A stretch of 64,000 nucleotides of DNA from Nocardia fusca NBRC 14340 (GCF_001618425.1 NZ_BDCU01000027.1:124001-188000); one strand, 5' to 3'; numbered from the stretch's first letter, positions 1 to 8,320 are shown. The notes: generated by a model not told the origin, from the letters alone. A program made the numbers and translations.

Positions 1-1
1 C

Positions 2-415
2 AAGATGGGTTTCAATGTGCTGCAATCACAGCAGCCGCAGACCCTCGCGCACGCCCTCGCGGATTCACCCTCGGGCCTGCTCGGCTGGAATGGACAGCTC
101 CTGGGCCCGGATTTGGACGACGAGTTCGTGATCGCCAATATCGCCGTCCACTGGTTCACCGGCACGGCGGGTTCGGCGATCCGGCATTACTTCGAGAAGG
201 ACAAGGCCCCCGCTTCCACCGCGCCGTCGACCGTGCCGCTGGCATTGTGCGGCTCGACCGGCGATTTCCACGGGATCCGGCGGTTCGCCGAGCGCGATCA
301 CCACATCGTGTCGTGGCGTACACACGACGTGCACACCCACTACCTGCACCATGTCGCGGCGGATCTCATGGCCGCCGAGATCACCGCGTTCTTCGGGGGG
401 TACCGCGGCGAGTGA
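2..415 (+). CDS. Epoxide hydrolase, C-terminal part (cut by window edge)
   Basis: C-terminal 137 residues of an alpha/beta hydrolase that resembles the epoxide hydrolases with an N-terminal EHN domain. The segment QTLAHALADSPSGLLGW followed by an AVHWFTGTAGSAIRHYFE block matches the cap-side signature of that family. The final HTHYLHHVAADLM region sits where the catalytic histidine is expected. The frame is open to the left edge, so the true start and the nucleophile are outside the window; the ATG at base 5 is internal. Family call good, substrate unknown. Confidence 0.8.
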   Translation, partial: KMGFNVLQSQQPQTLAHALADSPSGLLGWNGQLLGPDLDDEFVIANIAVHWFTGTAGSAIRHYFEKDKAPASTAPSTVPLALCGSTGDFHGIRRFAERDHHIVSWRTHDVHTHYLHHVAADLMAAEITAFFGGYRGE

Positions 416-475
416 ACCGAGGCCGTGGCGATCCGGCACCGCGGCGGGTCCGCGGTGCGCATCGCTGCGCCACGA

Positions 476-748
476 TCAGGAATGCTGCTTCAGGTACTCC
501 AGATAGAACTCGCGCAGCGCCTCGGCGAGTTCGCCGTCACCTGCGTGAATATAGTCGTCGAGCATGGGCACCACCCATTTGATATCGGCTTCGCTCTCGC
601 CGGCCCGGCCCGCCGTGGCCTCCGCCGCCGGGATCCGGGTCAGCAGTTCCCAGAGGAAGCGGATGTCACCGTGCCGCACCGCGAGCCTCACCGCGCGGTC
701 GTGCAGTTCCTTCGACGAGAGCTTGTCCAACTCCTCGTGCTGGGTCAT
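476..748 (-). CDS. Small conserved hypothetical protein, 90 aa
   Basis: Begins MTQHEELDKLSSKELHDRA and is rich in charged helical residues, with no signal peptide or membrane segment. A longer frame runs upstream, but its N-terminal part is Arg/Pro-rich and looks non-coding, so the ATG at 748 was chosen. That ATG lies 7 nt after a TAGAGT box, which fits a leaderless transcript. Convergent with the upstream hydrolase. I do not recognise a named family and assign no function. Confidence 0.65.
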   Translation of the reverse strand: MTQHEELDKLSSKELHDRAVRLAVRHGDIRFLWELLTRIPAAEATAGRAGESEADIKWVVPMLDDYIHAGDGELAEALREFYLEYLKQHS

Positions 749-755
749 ATGGCCG

Positions 756-761
756 ACTCTA
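756..761 (-). promoter_or_regulatory. -10 box TAGAGT for the 90-aa gene
   Basis: TAGAGT on the minus strand followed by 7 nt and ATG. This spacing places the transcription start at or next to the start codon, and there is no Shine-Dalgarno sequence. No clear -35. Confidence 0.45.
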
Positions 762-860
762 ATCCCGGCGCCGGGTTCCGGGCCCGGTTTCCGGGAGGGT
801 CGCCGGGCCGTCGCCGCGTGGCGTACCCCCTCCGGGCCGATACCGTGCTGCGATGACCCG

Positions 861-1244
861 ATGACCGACGAAACCCTCACCCCACCGCCCGGCTTCCAGG
901 TCAAACGCGTCTACGAAGCCCCCGCGGCCGACGACGGATACCGGGTACTGGTCGACCGCCTGTGGCCGCGCGGCCTCGCCAAGGCCGTCGCCCGGATCGA
1001 CGAATGGGCCAAGGAGATCACCCCCTCGACCGAGTTGCGCCGGTGGTTCCACGAGGATCCCGACGGCCGGCGCACCGAATTCGCCGACCGCTACCGGGCC
1101 GAGCTCGCCGAGCCTGCGGCCCGCGAGATACTGCACCGGTTACGGGAGCGCGCCGGGGGCAGCCCGCCGGTGACTTTGGTCACCGCGGTCAAAGAGCCGG
1201 GTCACAGCCACGTTCCGGTACTGGTGGAGCAGTTGCGCGAGTGA
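861..1244 (+). CDS. DUF488 family protein
   Basis: 127-residue protein of the DUF488 (YeaO-like) family. The family signature RVLVDRLWPRGL lies at residues 28-39 after RVYEAP at 16-21. The C-terminal VTLVTAVKEPGHSHVPVL corresponds to the family's final strand and conserved His region. No membrane segment; cytoplasmic. The start is the ATG at 861; the frame extends upstream across the neighbouring minus-strand gene, but that part is not protein-like. Biochemical role unknown. Confidence 0.85.
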   Translation: MTDETLTPPPGFQVKRVYEAPAADDGYRVLVDRLWPRGLAKAVARIDEWAKEITPSTELRRWFHEDPDGRRTEFADRYRAELAEPAAREILHRLRERAGGSPPVTLVTAVKEPGHSHVPVLVEQLRE

Positions 1245-1470
1245 GGTGACCCCGCGCCGCGCGACACGAAGGCGAACCCGGAGCGAACACGCCGCCCAAG
1301 CGCCGGGACAGCGTGAGTTTCACCGATACCTGATCCGAATCGATCGCGGGCCGTCGATACCCATGCTGACCTGCGTGAAACCGGCCGAACCGGGGCCAGT
1401 TCACAGTGAATTCACCAAAGCCTCCCGCATTTCTCCGAGCGCACAGGGGTGGTGAGGAGGTAGCTTCGGA

Positions 1471-1566
1471 GTGGCGGGTCGCACGTTGCGGTTCGCTCGG
1501 GAGGTCCTGACCGTGACTGAGAAACTCAGTACGAGGGGGCCGGCACCCGGTCCTCGTGGCCACTGA
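1471..1566 (+). CDS. Possible small ORF (31 aa) upstream of phoH
   Basis: GTG start 10 nt after a perfect AGGAGG (1455-1460); the peptide begins VAGRTLRFAREVLTVTEKL and ends at TGA 1564-1566, 82 bp before phoH. In M. tuberculosis the PIN-PhoH protein PhoH2 is preceded by a small antitoxin-like ORF (PhoAT). Position and ribosome binding site suggest an analogous role here, but I see no demonstrable sequence similarity. It could equally be a leader peptide or chance. Confidence 0.3.
   Translation: MAGRTLRFAREVLTVTEKLSTRGPAPGPRGH
1516..1530. repeat. Short inverted repeat ACTGAG-AAA-CTCAGT
   Basis: Perfect 6-bp arms around AAA, inside the small ORF upstream of phoH. Could be an operator or a weak hairpin. 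Confidence 0.35.
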
Positions 1567-1648
1567 CGCACCACGTCAGCAGCCATCCGGACCTACCGGC
1601 CCAGCGAGACTGTCTGTGTGGGTGCCGCGCAGACCATAGGAGCCTACC

Positions 1649-2998
1649 GTGACTGATAATCGCTCCGTATCCGCCCCTTCGGCGAATTCTCGCTTCATTG
1701 AGAAAGGTTTGAAAACCTTCGTCATCGACACCTCGGTGCTGCTGTCGGACCCCTGGGCAGTGACCCGGTTCGGCGAACATCATGTGGTGTTGCCGCTGGT
1801 CGTGATCAGCGAACTCGAAGGTAAACGACACCATCACGAACTCGGCTGGTTCGCCCGCGAGGCCCTGCGCATGCTCGACGATCTGCGGGTGGCCCACGGC
1901 CGGCTCGACGAACCGCTGCCGATCGGCACCGACGGTGGCACGTTGCAGGTGGAGCTGAACCACACCGACCCCTCGGTGTTGCCGGTCGGTTTCCGCACCG
2001 AGAGCAACGATTCCCGCATCCTGGCCTGCGCGTTGAACCTCGCGGCCGACGGATGCCAGGTCGTGCTGGTGTCCAAGGACATTCCGATGCGGGTGAAGGC
2101 CAGCGCGGTAGGTCTGCGGGCGGAGGGATATCACGCACAGGATGTGGTGACCTCCGGTTGGACGGGCATGGTCGAGATCGACACCGCCTCCGACATCGTC
2201 GACCGGCTCTACAGCGAATCGGTCGTCGATCTCGACGAGGCACGAGAACTGCCCTGCCACACCGGAATCCGGCTCCTGGGCAACAATTCCAGCGCCCTCG
2301 GCCGGGTGACACCGGACAAACGGGTGCAGCTGGTGCGGGAACGGGAAGCCTTCGGGCTGCACGGCCGCTCCGCGGAACAGCGGGTGGCATTGGACCTGCT
2401 GCTCGACGAGAGCGTCGGCATCGTTTCGCTGGGCGGCCGCGCCGGCACCGGTAAATCCGCACTGGCGCTCACCGCCGGCCTGGAAGCGGTGCTGGAGAAG
2501 CGCACCCAGCGCAAGGTCGTGGTCTTCCGGCCGCTGTACGCGGTGGGCGGTCAGGAACTCGGTTATCTGCCGGGCACCGAGAACGAGAAGATGGGCCCCT
2601 GGGCACAAGCCGTCTTCGACACCCTGGACGGTCTGGCCAGCCGCGAGGTCATGGAGGAGGTACTCAGCCGGGATATGCTGGAAGTTCTCCCGCTGACCCA
2701 TATTCGAGGCCGGTCCCTGCACGATTCGTTCGTGATCGTGGACGAAGCCCAGTCACTGGAACGCAATGTCCTGCTGACGGTACTGAGCCGGCTCGGCAGC
2801 GGTTCCCGGGTGGTCCTGACCCACGATGTGGCGCAGCGCGACAATCTGCGGGTCGGCCGGCACGACGGTGTCGCGGCGGTGGTCGAAAAGCTCAAGGGCC
2901 ACCCCTTGTTCGCGCATATCACCCTGACCCGCAGTGAGCGGTCGCCGATCGCCGCACTGGTCACCGAGATGCTGGAGGAATACGGGCCCAACGCATAG
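1649..2998 (+). CDS. phoH: PhoH family protein with N-terminal PIN domain (PhoH2 type)
   Basis: 449-residue fusion of a PIN ribonuclease domain and a PhoH ATPase/helicase domain, the architecture of mycobacterial PhoH2, an ATP-dependent RNA helicase-ribonuclease. The PIN acidic residues are visible: D27 in VIDTSVLL, E55/E57 in ISELEGKRH, D121 and D144. The ATPase has Walker A GRAGTGKS at 263-270 and Walker B VIVDEAQ at 363-368. Start is GTG with AGGAG upstream. About 20 residues precede the conserved VIDTS strand, slightly more than I expect for the family. The intergenic hairpin to the right probably ends the transcript. Confidence 0.95.
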   Translation: MTDNRSVSAPSANSRFIEKGLKTFVIDTSVLLSDPWAVTRFGEHHVVLPLVVISELEGKRHHHELGWFAREALRMLDDLRVAHGRLDEPLPIGTDGGTLQVELNHTDPSVLPVGFRTESNDSRILACALNLAADGCQVVLVSKDIPMRVKASAVGLRAEGYHAQDVVTSGWTGMVEIDTASDIVDRLYSESVVDLDEARELPCHTGIRLLGNNSSALGRVTPDKRVQLVREREAFGLHGRSAEQRVALDLLLDESVGIVSLGGRAGTGKSALALTAGLEAVLEKRTQRKVVVFRPLYAVGGQELGYLPGTENEKMGPWAQAVFDTLDGLASREVMEEVLSRDMLEVLPLTHIRGRSLHDSFVIVDEAQSLERNVLLTVLSRLGSGSRVVLTHDVAQRDNLRVGRHDGVAAVVEKLKGHPLFAHITLTRSERSPIAALVTEMLEEYGPNA

Positions 2999-3017
2999 GG
3001 CCCGGCGCACGACGCAG

Positions 3018-3051
3018 CCGTTCGAGAGCACTCCACGGCGCTCTCGAACGG
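3018..3051. terminator. Hairpin between convergent phoH and the epoxide-hydrolase-like gene
   Basis: Perfect 12-bp inverted repeat (3018-3029 with 3040-3051, arm CCGTTCGAGAGC) and a 10-nt loop. It lies between the two stop codons and has no U-tract, so it may serve both strands. Confidence 0.6.
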
Positions 3052-3077
3052 CGCCCGCGCGATGGCGACCCGGCAGG

Positions 3078-3491
3078 TCAGCGACCGAAAAGTGCCTTCA
3101 CGACCCCGGCCGCGGTACCGCGCAGGAAGTTCTCCCAGCTGAAATGGTCGTGCCACAGCACGATCCGGCCGTCCCGCAGTTCGAAGGTTCCCATCACCCA
3201 GAATGAGATGCGCACCGGCCCGAACCGCAGCACATCGGTGCGGTCGGTGAGCACCACCGATCCGTCCGCGGCGATATGGTGCATCTGCGCTGAGAACCCG
3301 AACTGCTCCCGGTCCAGGCCCCGAAGCAACTTCCCGACCCGCCGCGCCCCGCGCACATCCGGCAGCGAGGTGTTCTTCCAGACGATATCGGGATGCACCA
3401 GTTCCAGCGCCTCGTCGAGCGCGCCGATCTCCATCGCGGTGAAGAACTCGCGGACCGTGGTGACCGCGTCCTGATTCAGATCGGTATCCAT
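3078..3491 (-). CDS. Limonene-1,2-epoxide hydrolase family protein (SnoaL-like fold)
   Basis: 137-residue cone-fold protein. It keeps the catalytic pattern of limonene-epoxide hydrolases: Arg-x-Asp in DRTDVL and a second Asp in LWHDHF, within the FWVMGTFELRDGRIVLWHDH block. M. tuberculosis Rv2740 (EphG) has the same arrangement. It should hydrate a hydrophobic epoxide without metal. Two ATGs in tandem (3494 and 3491) are possible; 3491 lies 6 nt after a TAGGCT box and is preferred as a leaderless start. Downstream of glyA but separated by an inverted repeat. Confidence 0.8.
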   Translation of the reverse strand: MDTDLNQDAVTTVREFFTAMEIGALDEALELVHPDIVWKNTSLPDVRGARRVGKLLRGLDREQFGFSAQMHHIAADGSVVLTDRTDVLRFGPVRISFWVMGTFELRDGRIVLWHDHFSWENFLRGTAAGVVKALFGR

Positions 3492-3497
3492 CATCCG

Positions 3498-3503
3498 AGC
3501 CTA
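3498..3503 (-). promoter_or_regulatory. -10 box TAGGCT for the epoxide hydrolase
   Basis: TAGGCT on the minus strand, 6 nt before the second of two tandem ATGs; consistent with a leaderless transcript. Confidence 0.4.
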
Positions 3504-3531
3504 GGACGCCGCTCCGGTAGGAGCCAGGGCG

Positions 3532-3567
3532 CTGTGTTCTCGGCGCGCTGGCGCGTCGAGAACACAG
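3532..3567. terminator. Inverted repeat downstream of glyA
   Basis: Perfect 11-bp arms CTGTGTTCTCG (3532-3542) and CGAGAACACAG (3557-3567), immediately past the glyA stop. No U-run follows on either strand. Probable terminator separating glyA from the next minus-strand gene. Confidence 0.55.
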
Positions 3568-3577
3568 ACCCCGAAAA

Positions 3578-4873
3578 TCACAACAGGTTCCAGTCCTCCA
3601 GGCCCTGGTAGAGCGGGAAATCATTGGCGAGTTTCTTGACCCGGCCGCGCAGTGCGTCCAGGTCGGCGCCGCCCGCGAGGGCGGTGGCGATGATATCGGC
3701 GACCTCGGCGAACTCGGTGTCGCCGAAACCGCGGGTGGCCAAGGCGGCGGTGCCGATACGCAGCCCCGAGGTGACCATCGGGGGGCGCGGGTCGAAGGGG
3801 ACGGCGTTGCGGTTGACCGTGATGCCGACCTCGTGCAGCAGGTCTTCGCCCTGCTGGCCGTCGAGGTCGGAGTTGCGCAGGTCGACCAGGACCAGGTGGA
3901 CGTCGGTGCCGCCGGTGAGGACGCTGATGCCCTTACCCGCGACGTCGGCGCCGGTGAGGCGTTCGGCGAGAATCTTGGCGCCGGTCAGGGTGCGCTGCTG
4001 GCGTTCGGCGAACTCGGGGGTGCCGGCGATCTTGAACGCCACCGCCTTCGCGGCGATGACATGCATCAGCGGGCCGCCCTGCTGCCCGGGGAACACCGAA
4101 CTGTTGAGCTTCTTGGCGTAGTCCTGTTTCGCCAGGATGAGGCCCGAGCGGGGGCCGCCGAGGGTTTTGTGGACGGTGGAGGAGACCACGTCGGCGTGCG
4201 GGACCGGGGAGGGGTGCAGGCCGGCGGCGACCAGTCCGGCGAAATGCGCCATATCGACCCACAGATAGGCGCCGACCTCGTCGGCGATCTCCCGGAACGC
4301 CGCGAAATCCTGGTGCCGCGGGTACGCCGACCATCCGGCGACGATCACCTTAGGCCGCGCCTCCCGCGCGATCGCCCGCACATTGTCCATATCCACCCGG
4401 TGGTCTTCCTTGGAGACCCCGTAGGAGTGGACGTCGTACAGCTTGCCGGAGAAGTTCAGCCGCATGCCGTGGGTGAGGTGGCCGCCGTGGGCCAGGTCCA
4501 GGCCGAGCAAACGGTCACCCGGATCGAGCAGCGCCATCAGCACCGCGGCGTTGGCCTGCGCGCCGGAATGCGGCTGCACATTCGCGAAATCGGCGCCGAA
4601 CAGCGCCTTGGCGCGCTCGCGGGCGAGGTTCTCGACCACATCGACGTGTTCGCAGCCGCCGTAGTAGCGACGGCCCGGATAACCCTCGGCGTACTTGTTG
4701 GTGAGCACACTGCCCTGCGCCTGCAACACCGCGCGCGGCACGAAGTTCTCCGACGCGATCATTTCCAGGGTGTCGCGTTCCCGGGCGAGCTCACCCGCCA
4801 TCGCGGTGGCGAGTTCGGGATCGAGCTCACCGAGAGACTGGGTATTGACAGAGGCGGTCGTCTGCGTCACCAC
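3578..4873 (-). CDS. glyA: Serine hydroxymethyltransferase
   Basis: 431-residue PLP enzyme interconverting serine and glycine with tetrahydrofolate, the main source of one-carbon units. The family landmarks are present: SENFVPRAVLQAQGS, YAEGYPGRRYYGG, HGGHLTHG (ring-stacking His near 132-135), and the Schiff-base lysine K236 in STVHKTLGGPRSG. Length is typical. Two GTG codons in tandem (4873, 4870) can serve as start; a GGAGGTGA lies about 15 nt upstream. Gene order glyA-coaA matches the mycobacterial neighbourhood. Confidence 0.97.
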   Translation of the reverse strand: MVTQTTASVNTQSLGELDPELATAMAGELARERDTLEMIASENFVPRAVLQAQGSVLTNKYAEGYPGRRYYGGCEHVDVVENLARERAKALFGADFANVQPHSGAQANAAVLMALLDPGDRLLGLDLAHGGHLTHGMRLNFSGKLYDVHSYGVSKEDHRVDMDNVRAIAREARPKVIVAGWSAYPRHQDFAAFREIADEVGAYLWVDMAHFAGLVAAGLHPSPVPHADVVSSTVHKTLGGPRSGLILAKQDYAKKLNSSVFPGQQGGPLMHVIAAKAVAFKIAGTPEFAERQQRTLTGAKILAERLTGADVAGKGISVLTGGTDVHLVLVDLRNSDLDGQQGEDLLHEVGITVNRNAVPFDPRPPMVTSGLRIGTAALATRGFGDTEFAEVADIIATALAGGADLDALRGRVKKLANDFPLYQGLEDWNLL

Positions 4874-4929
4874 GCCAGTGTATGAGTCACCTCCGGGATG
4901 GGTTTATCTGCCCCGCCTTCGGCGCGGCA

Positions 4930-4958
4930 TGGCCGGGGCACCCTCGTGACCCCGGCCA
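4930..4958. terminator. Hairpin between the DUF885 gene and glyA
   Basis: Inverted repeat TGGCCGGGG (4930-4938) with CCCCGGCCA (4950-4958), 11-nt loop, in the 127-bp gap after the DUF885 stop and before glyA. No U-tract. Confidence 0.45.
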
Positions 4959-5000
4959 CGAAGGCCGGCCATCCGGAGCGGACAGAGCGCGGCGCCATGG

Positions 5001-6197
5001 TCAGGCGGCGCGGAGGGCTGAGGGGATGAGGGGTTCGTCCAGCAGACGGCGGAAGCGGTCGGCACGGTCGTCCTCGTCGGTGGCGCGGTCGAGCCAGCCC
5101 CCCAGCAGCCGGTAGCCCTCGACGTAGGTGCTGATGTAGGCCCGCCACAGCGGTGAGGACAGGAAGCGCAGCGACTGGCGGGCGCGGTCGGGTGTGGTGA
5201 GCGACCAGCGCTCCAGGAAGGCGGCCACGTCGTCGGCGTCCTTGCCCTGGTCGTGCAGCATGAGCGCGGCATCCTGCCGGACCCCGAGCAGTTGGCCGGA
5301 GGCCTCGGCGAGCCGTTCGGCGCGTTCACCGTCGAACCGCAGTCCGAGGTCGGCGTAGATCTCCTGGGCCCACCGGCCCCATCCGGGCCCGACGATCGAG
5401 CGCAACGCGAGGTCCGCCAGTCCTTCGGCCATCAGGCATTGCGGGGTGTTGACCAGGAAGATCGTCTGCTCGGCCTGCCCGGCGGCCACCAGGCCGGCCT
5501 CTTTGCGGCAGTGCTCTGTGTGGTGCCCGGGGTAGGACTCGTGCGAGATGAGCCGGGGCAGATTCGCCATGTGCTGGCGCAGGTCGGAGTTGATGGCGAC
5601 CGTCGAACGGTAGTTGCCGAGGTAATAGTTGAAACCGGACCACGGCTTGTCGCCGACCACCTCGTAGGTGACGTGTTCGTGGTCGGGTAGCGGGTACCGG
5701 GCGCGGACCAGTTCGCGCAGCGCGCCGGAGAACGCTTCGACGCAGGCCTCGAGCTTGTCCGGCGGGATCTCGTCGGCTTTGCGATGGGCCGCCATCCGTT
5801 CCGCCAACGGGCCCGATCCGCCCAGGACCTCGTCGATCCGGCGATGCGCCTCCTGGTAGTCGGCGGGATCGCCGGGCGCGATCTCGACGTCGAAATAGGC
5901 GCGGACCTCGTCGATGAAACCGATATCGTCCCCGGCGAACTTGCGGCCCGAACATTCCAGCGCCCGCAGATGCGCATCGATGAACTCGGACCGCTGGGCG
6001 GTGAGACCGGCGTTCGGGAGTTCCGCACGTAACCGCGCGGCCGTCCGGGCCAGCTCCCGGGGTTCGGGCTTCGGCGCGTTCTCGACCTCCTGCCGCAGCC
6101 GCGGGTCGGCCGTGTAGGCGTCGACGAACCCCTCTTCGATCCGGTCGAATGCCAGACCGAGCCGCAAATATTCGATCACCAGGGGGTGGGCTTCCAT
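5001..6197 (-). CDS. DUF885 domain protein (putative metallopeptidase-like)
   Basis: 398 residues, with the DUF885 signature HESYPGHHTEH at 219-229 and the GFNYYLGNYRSTVAIN block before it. The His/Glu cluster suggests metal binding and a peptidase-like mechanism, but it lacks a canonical HExxH, so the activity is inferred only. No signal peptide. The frame is open upstream, but the ATG at 6197 sits 7 nt after a TAGGGT box and the extension is not protein-like, so this start is preferred. Confidence 0.85.
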   Translation of the reverse strand: MEAHPLVIEYLRLGLAFDRIEEGFVDAYTADPRLRQEVENAPKPEPRELARTAARLRAELPNAGLTAQRSEFIDAHLRALECSGRKFAGDDIGFIDEVRAYFDVEIAPGDPADYQEAHRRIDEVLGGSGPLAERMAAHRKADEIPPDKLEACVEAFSGALRELVRARYPLPDHEHVTYEVVGDKPWSGFNYYLGNYRSTVAINSDLRQHMANLPRLISHESYPGHHTEHCRKEAGLVAAGQAEQTIFLVNTPQCLMAEGLADLALRSIVGPGWGRWAQEIYADLGLRFDGERAERLAEASGQLLGVRQDAALMLHDQGKDADDVAAFLERWSLTTPDRARQSLRFLSSPLWRAYISTYVEGYRLLGGWLDRATDEDDRADRFRRLLDEPLIPSALRAA

Positions 6198-6204
6198 GGC
6201 ACCG

Positions 6205-6210
6205 ACCCTA
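6205..6210 (-). promoter_or_regulatory. -10 box TAGGGT for the DUF885 gene
   Basis: TAGGGT on the minus strand, 7 nt before the ATG at 6197 with no Shine-Dalgarno sequence; leaderless arrangement. Confidence 0.45.
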
Positions 6211-6424
6211 ACGGGCGTGCTCGGGCGAAGCCCATACACAATCCGCGGCCGGCCGGAGCGTAATGGACCCCCTCGTTCGCCTGCTCCCCCGCGAGGGGCA
6301 GAATTCAGCCATGAGGGCACAGCCAGAGCGCCGGACCTGCCGGGGTCGCGACAGCCGCAGCGGCGGAATCCCACGCGCAAGGCACCGCGAGCACGAGTGT
6401 CCGGCAGAGTGGAGCGCTGAGTAG

Positions 6425-7357
6425 ATGGCCAAGGCGAGCGAGCCGAGTCCGTATGTGGAATTCGACCGGAAACGGTGGCGGGAACTGCGCAAATCGACTC
6501 CGCTGGTGCTCACCGAAGAGGAACTGATCGGCCTGCGGGGTCTGGGCGAACAGATCGACCTGGAAGAAGTCGCCGAGGTCTATCTGCCGCTGGCCCGGTT
6601 GATCCACCTGCAGGTGGCGGCGAGACAACGTTTGTTCGCGGCCACCGCCACCTTCCTCGGGGAATCACATCCGGACAAACAGGTCCCCTTCGTGATCGGT
6701 GTGGCCGGCAGCGTGGCGGTCGGCAAATCCACCACGGCCCGCGTACTACAGGCACTGCTGGCCCGCTGGGATCACCATCCCCGCGTCGACCTGGTGACCA
6801 CCGATGGATTCCTCTACCCCACGGCGGAACTCACCCGGCGCGGGCTCATGCACCGTAAAGGCTTCCCGGAGAGCTACGACCGACGCAAACTGCTGCGCTT
6901 CGTCACCGAAGTGAAATCGGGCGCCGAAGAAGTGTGCGCACCGGTCTATTCACATATCTCCTACGATATCGTCCCCGGCGAATTCCACTGTGTACGCCAG
7001 CCGGATATCCTCATCGTCGAAGGGTTGAACGTTTTGCAGACCGGGCCGCGGCTCATGGTCTCGGACCTGTTCGATTTCTCCATCTATGTGGACGCGCGGA
7101 TCGAAGATATCGAAACCTGGTACGTACGAAGGTTCCTGAGCCTGCGAGCCACCGGTTTCGCCGATCCCAAGGCTCATTTCCATCACTACGCCAGGTTCAC
7201 CGACGCCGAGGCGACGGCCGCCGCGAAGGACATCTGGAACTCCACCAACCGCCCGAATCTGGTGGACAACATCCTGCCCACCCGCCCTCGCGCGACCCTG
7301 GTCCTGCGTAAGGACTCCGACCATACGATCAACCGGCTGCGGCTGCGGAAATTGTGA
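6425..7357 (+). CDS. coaA: Type I pantothenate kinase
   Basis: 310 residues, close to the bacterial CoaA length. Phosphorylates pantothenate, the first committed step of coenzyme A synthesis. P-loop GVAGSVAVGKST at 92-103, followed by the VTTDGFLYP and MHRKGFPESYDRR substrate-side blocks typical of the prokaryotic kinase. Standalone on the plus strand, between the divergent DUF885 gene and the convergent prenyl synthase gene. Confidence 0.96.
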   Translation: MAKASEPSPYVEFDRKRWRELRKSTPLVLTEEELIGLRGLGEQIDLEEVAEVYLPLARLIHLQVAARQRLFAATATFLGESHPDKQVPFVIGVAGSVAVGKSTTARVLQALLARWDHHPRVDLVTTDGFLYPTAELTRRGLMHRKGFPESYDRRKLLRFVTEVKSGAEEVCAPVYSHISYDIVPGEFHCVRQPDILIVEGLNVLQTGPRLMVSDLFDFSIYVDARIEDIETWYVRRFLSLRATGFADPKAHFHHYARFTDAEATAAAKDIWNSTNRPNLVDNILPTRPRATLVLRKDSDHTINRLRLRKL

Positions 7358-7399
7358 TCGACGGTGTTTTTCGACGCCGCCTGCGGCACCGCCGAAAAT

Positions 7400-8179
7400 T
7401 CATGTTCCATAGCGGCGGTGGCGGGCGGCGTAGTCGCGGAGGGCGCGGAGGAAGTCGACGCGACGGAACTCGGGCCAGTAGACCTCGGTGAACCAGATCT
7501 CGGAGTAGGCGCTCTGCCAGAGCAGGAAGCCGGAGAGCCGCTGTTCGCCGGAGGTGCGGATCACCAGGTCGGGGTCGGGCTGGCCGGAGGTGTAGAGGTG
7601 CTGGCCGATGGCGCTGACCGTAATGGACTGGACCAGGTCCTCGCCGGTTTCGCCGGCCGATATCTCCTGGCGAACCAGTTGGCGGACGGCGTCGGCGATT
7701 TCCTGACGGCCGCCGTAGCCGATGGCGACGTTGACGTGGGTGCCGGTGCGCTCACGGGTGCGTTCGGTGGCGGTGCGCATGCGTTTGGCGACCAGCTCGG
7801 GAAGACCGTCCAGGGTGCCGACGATACGGACCCGCCAGTTCTGTTCGGGGGCGGCGAGTTCCTCGACGACGTCGGTGATGACTTCGAAGAGAGTTTCCAG
7901 TTCTTCCTGGCCGCGGCTGAGGTTTTCGGTGGAGAGCAGGTAGACGGTGACGAGCTCGATTCCCGCGGCTTCGCACCAGCTGACCAGTTCGGCGACTTTG
8001 AGGGCGCCGACCCGGTGGCCGTGGGTGATATCGGTGAACCCGTTCTCCCGGGCCCAGCGGCGGTTGCCGTCGCACACCACCGCTACATGGCGCGGATGCT
8101 GTTTGTCCGCAAGCTGCTTGGCCAGACGGGCCTCGTAGATGCGATAGGGAAAGCCCCGCAGCCGACTCGGAAATTCCAC
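7400..8179 (-). CDS. Short-chain (2Z,6E)-farnesyl / Z-polyprenyl diphosphate synthase
   Basis: 259-residue cis-prenyltransferase of the UppS fold. It condenses isopentenyl diphosphate in Z configuration onto an allylic diphosphate. Conserved CDGNRRWAR (Asp37 of the active site) and the C-terminal PDPDLVIRTSGEQRLSGFLLWQ are present. The sequence and neighbourhood (hemolysin III, coaA, glyA, phoH) match M. tuberculosis Rv1086, the Z,E-farnesyl diphosphate synthase that supplies decaprenyl phosphate synthesis; the distinction from long-chain UppS is an inference. Start GTG 8179 is chosen from homology; the ribosome binding site is weak and a TTG 9 nt upstream is an alternative. Confidence 0.9.
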   Translation of the reverse strand: MEFPSRLRGFPYRIYEARLAKQLADKQHPRHVAVVCDGNRRWARENGFTDITHGHRVGALKVAELVSWCEAAGIELVTVYLLSTENLSRGQEELETLFEVITDVVEELAAPEQNWRVRIVGTLDGLPELVAKRMRTATERTRERTGTHVNVAIGYGGRQEIADAVRQLVRQEISAGETGEDLVQSITVSAIGQHLYTSGQPDPDLVIRTSGEQRLSGFLLWQSAYSEIWFTEVYWPEFRRVDFLRALRDYAARHRRYGT

Positions 8180-8300
8180 GACGACCAACAGTACGCCTTT
8201 TCCGGTCGGGGTCCGTAGTTGCCGCAGAATGCAGTGGAGTCCACGGCCGGGCGAGACCGCCCGTGTCCGGGGCCGAGCCGGTACAGTAGCCATCGAAAGG

Positions 8301-8320
8301 AACCTACGCCGCCGTAGGTT
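8301..8320. promoter_or_regulatory. Perfect 20-bp palindrome, candidate operator
   Basis: AACCTACG-CCGC-CGTAGGTT lies in the divergent region between the prenyl synthase and hemolysin III genes, 13 bp after a TACAGT box (8282-8287). Arms of 8 bp around 4 bp resemble a TetR-family operator. The cognate regulator is not evident in the window. Confidence 0.55.

Larger units (their letters stand above)
1245..1648. other. 404-bp intergenic leader region before phoH
   Basis: No clear full-size gene. It contains a possible 31-codon ORF with a strong ribosome binding site (1471-1566), a short palindrome inside that ORF (1516-1530), and the phoH ribosome binding site AGGAG just before 1649. Confidence 0.6.

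Noticed and set aside
4913..4926. CGCCTTCGGCGCGG near glyA as a third copy of the dispersed element
   Set aside because: Only about 13 bp match the 30-bp block and no other module is nearby, which can occur by chance at this GC content.
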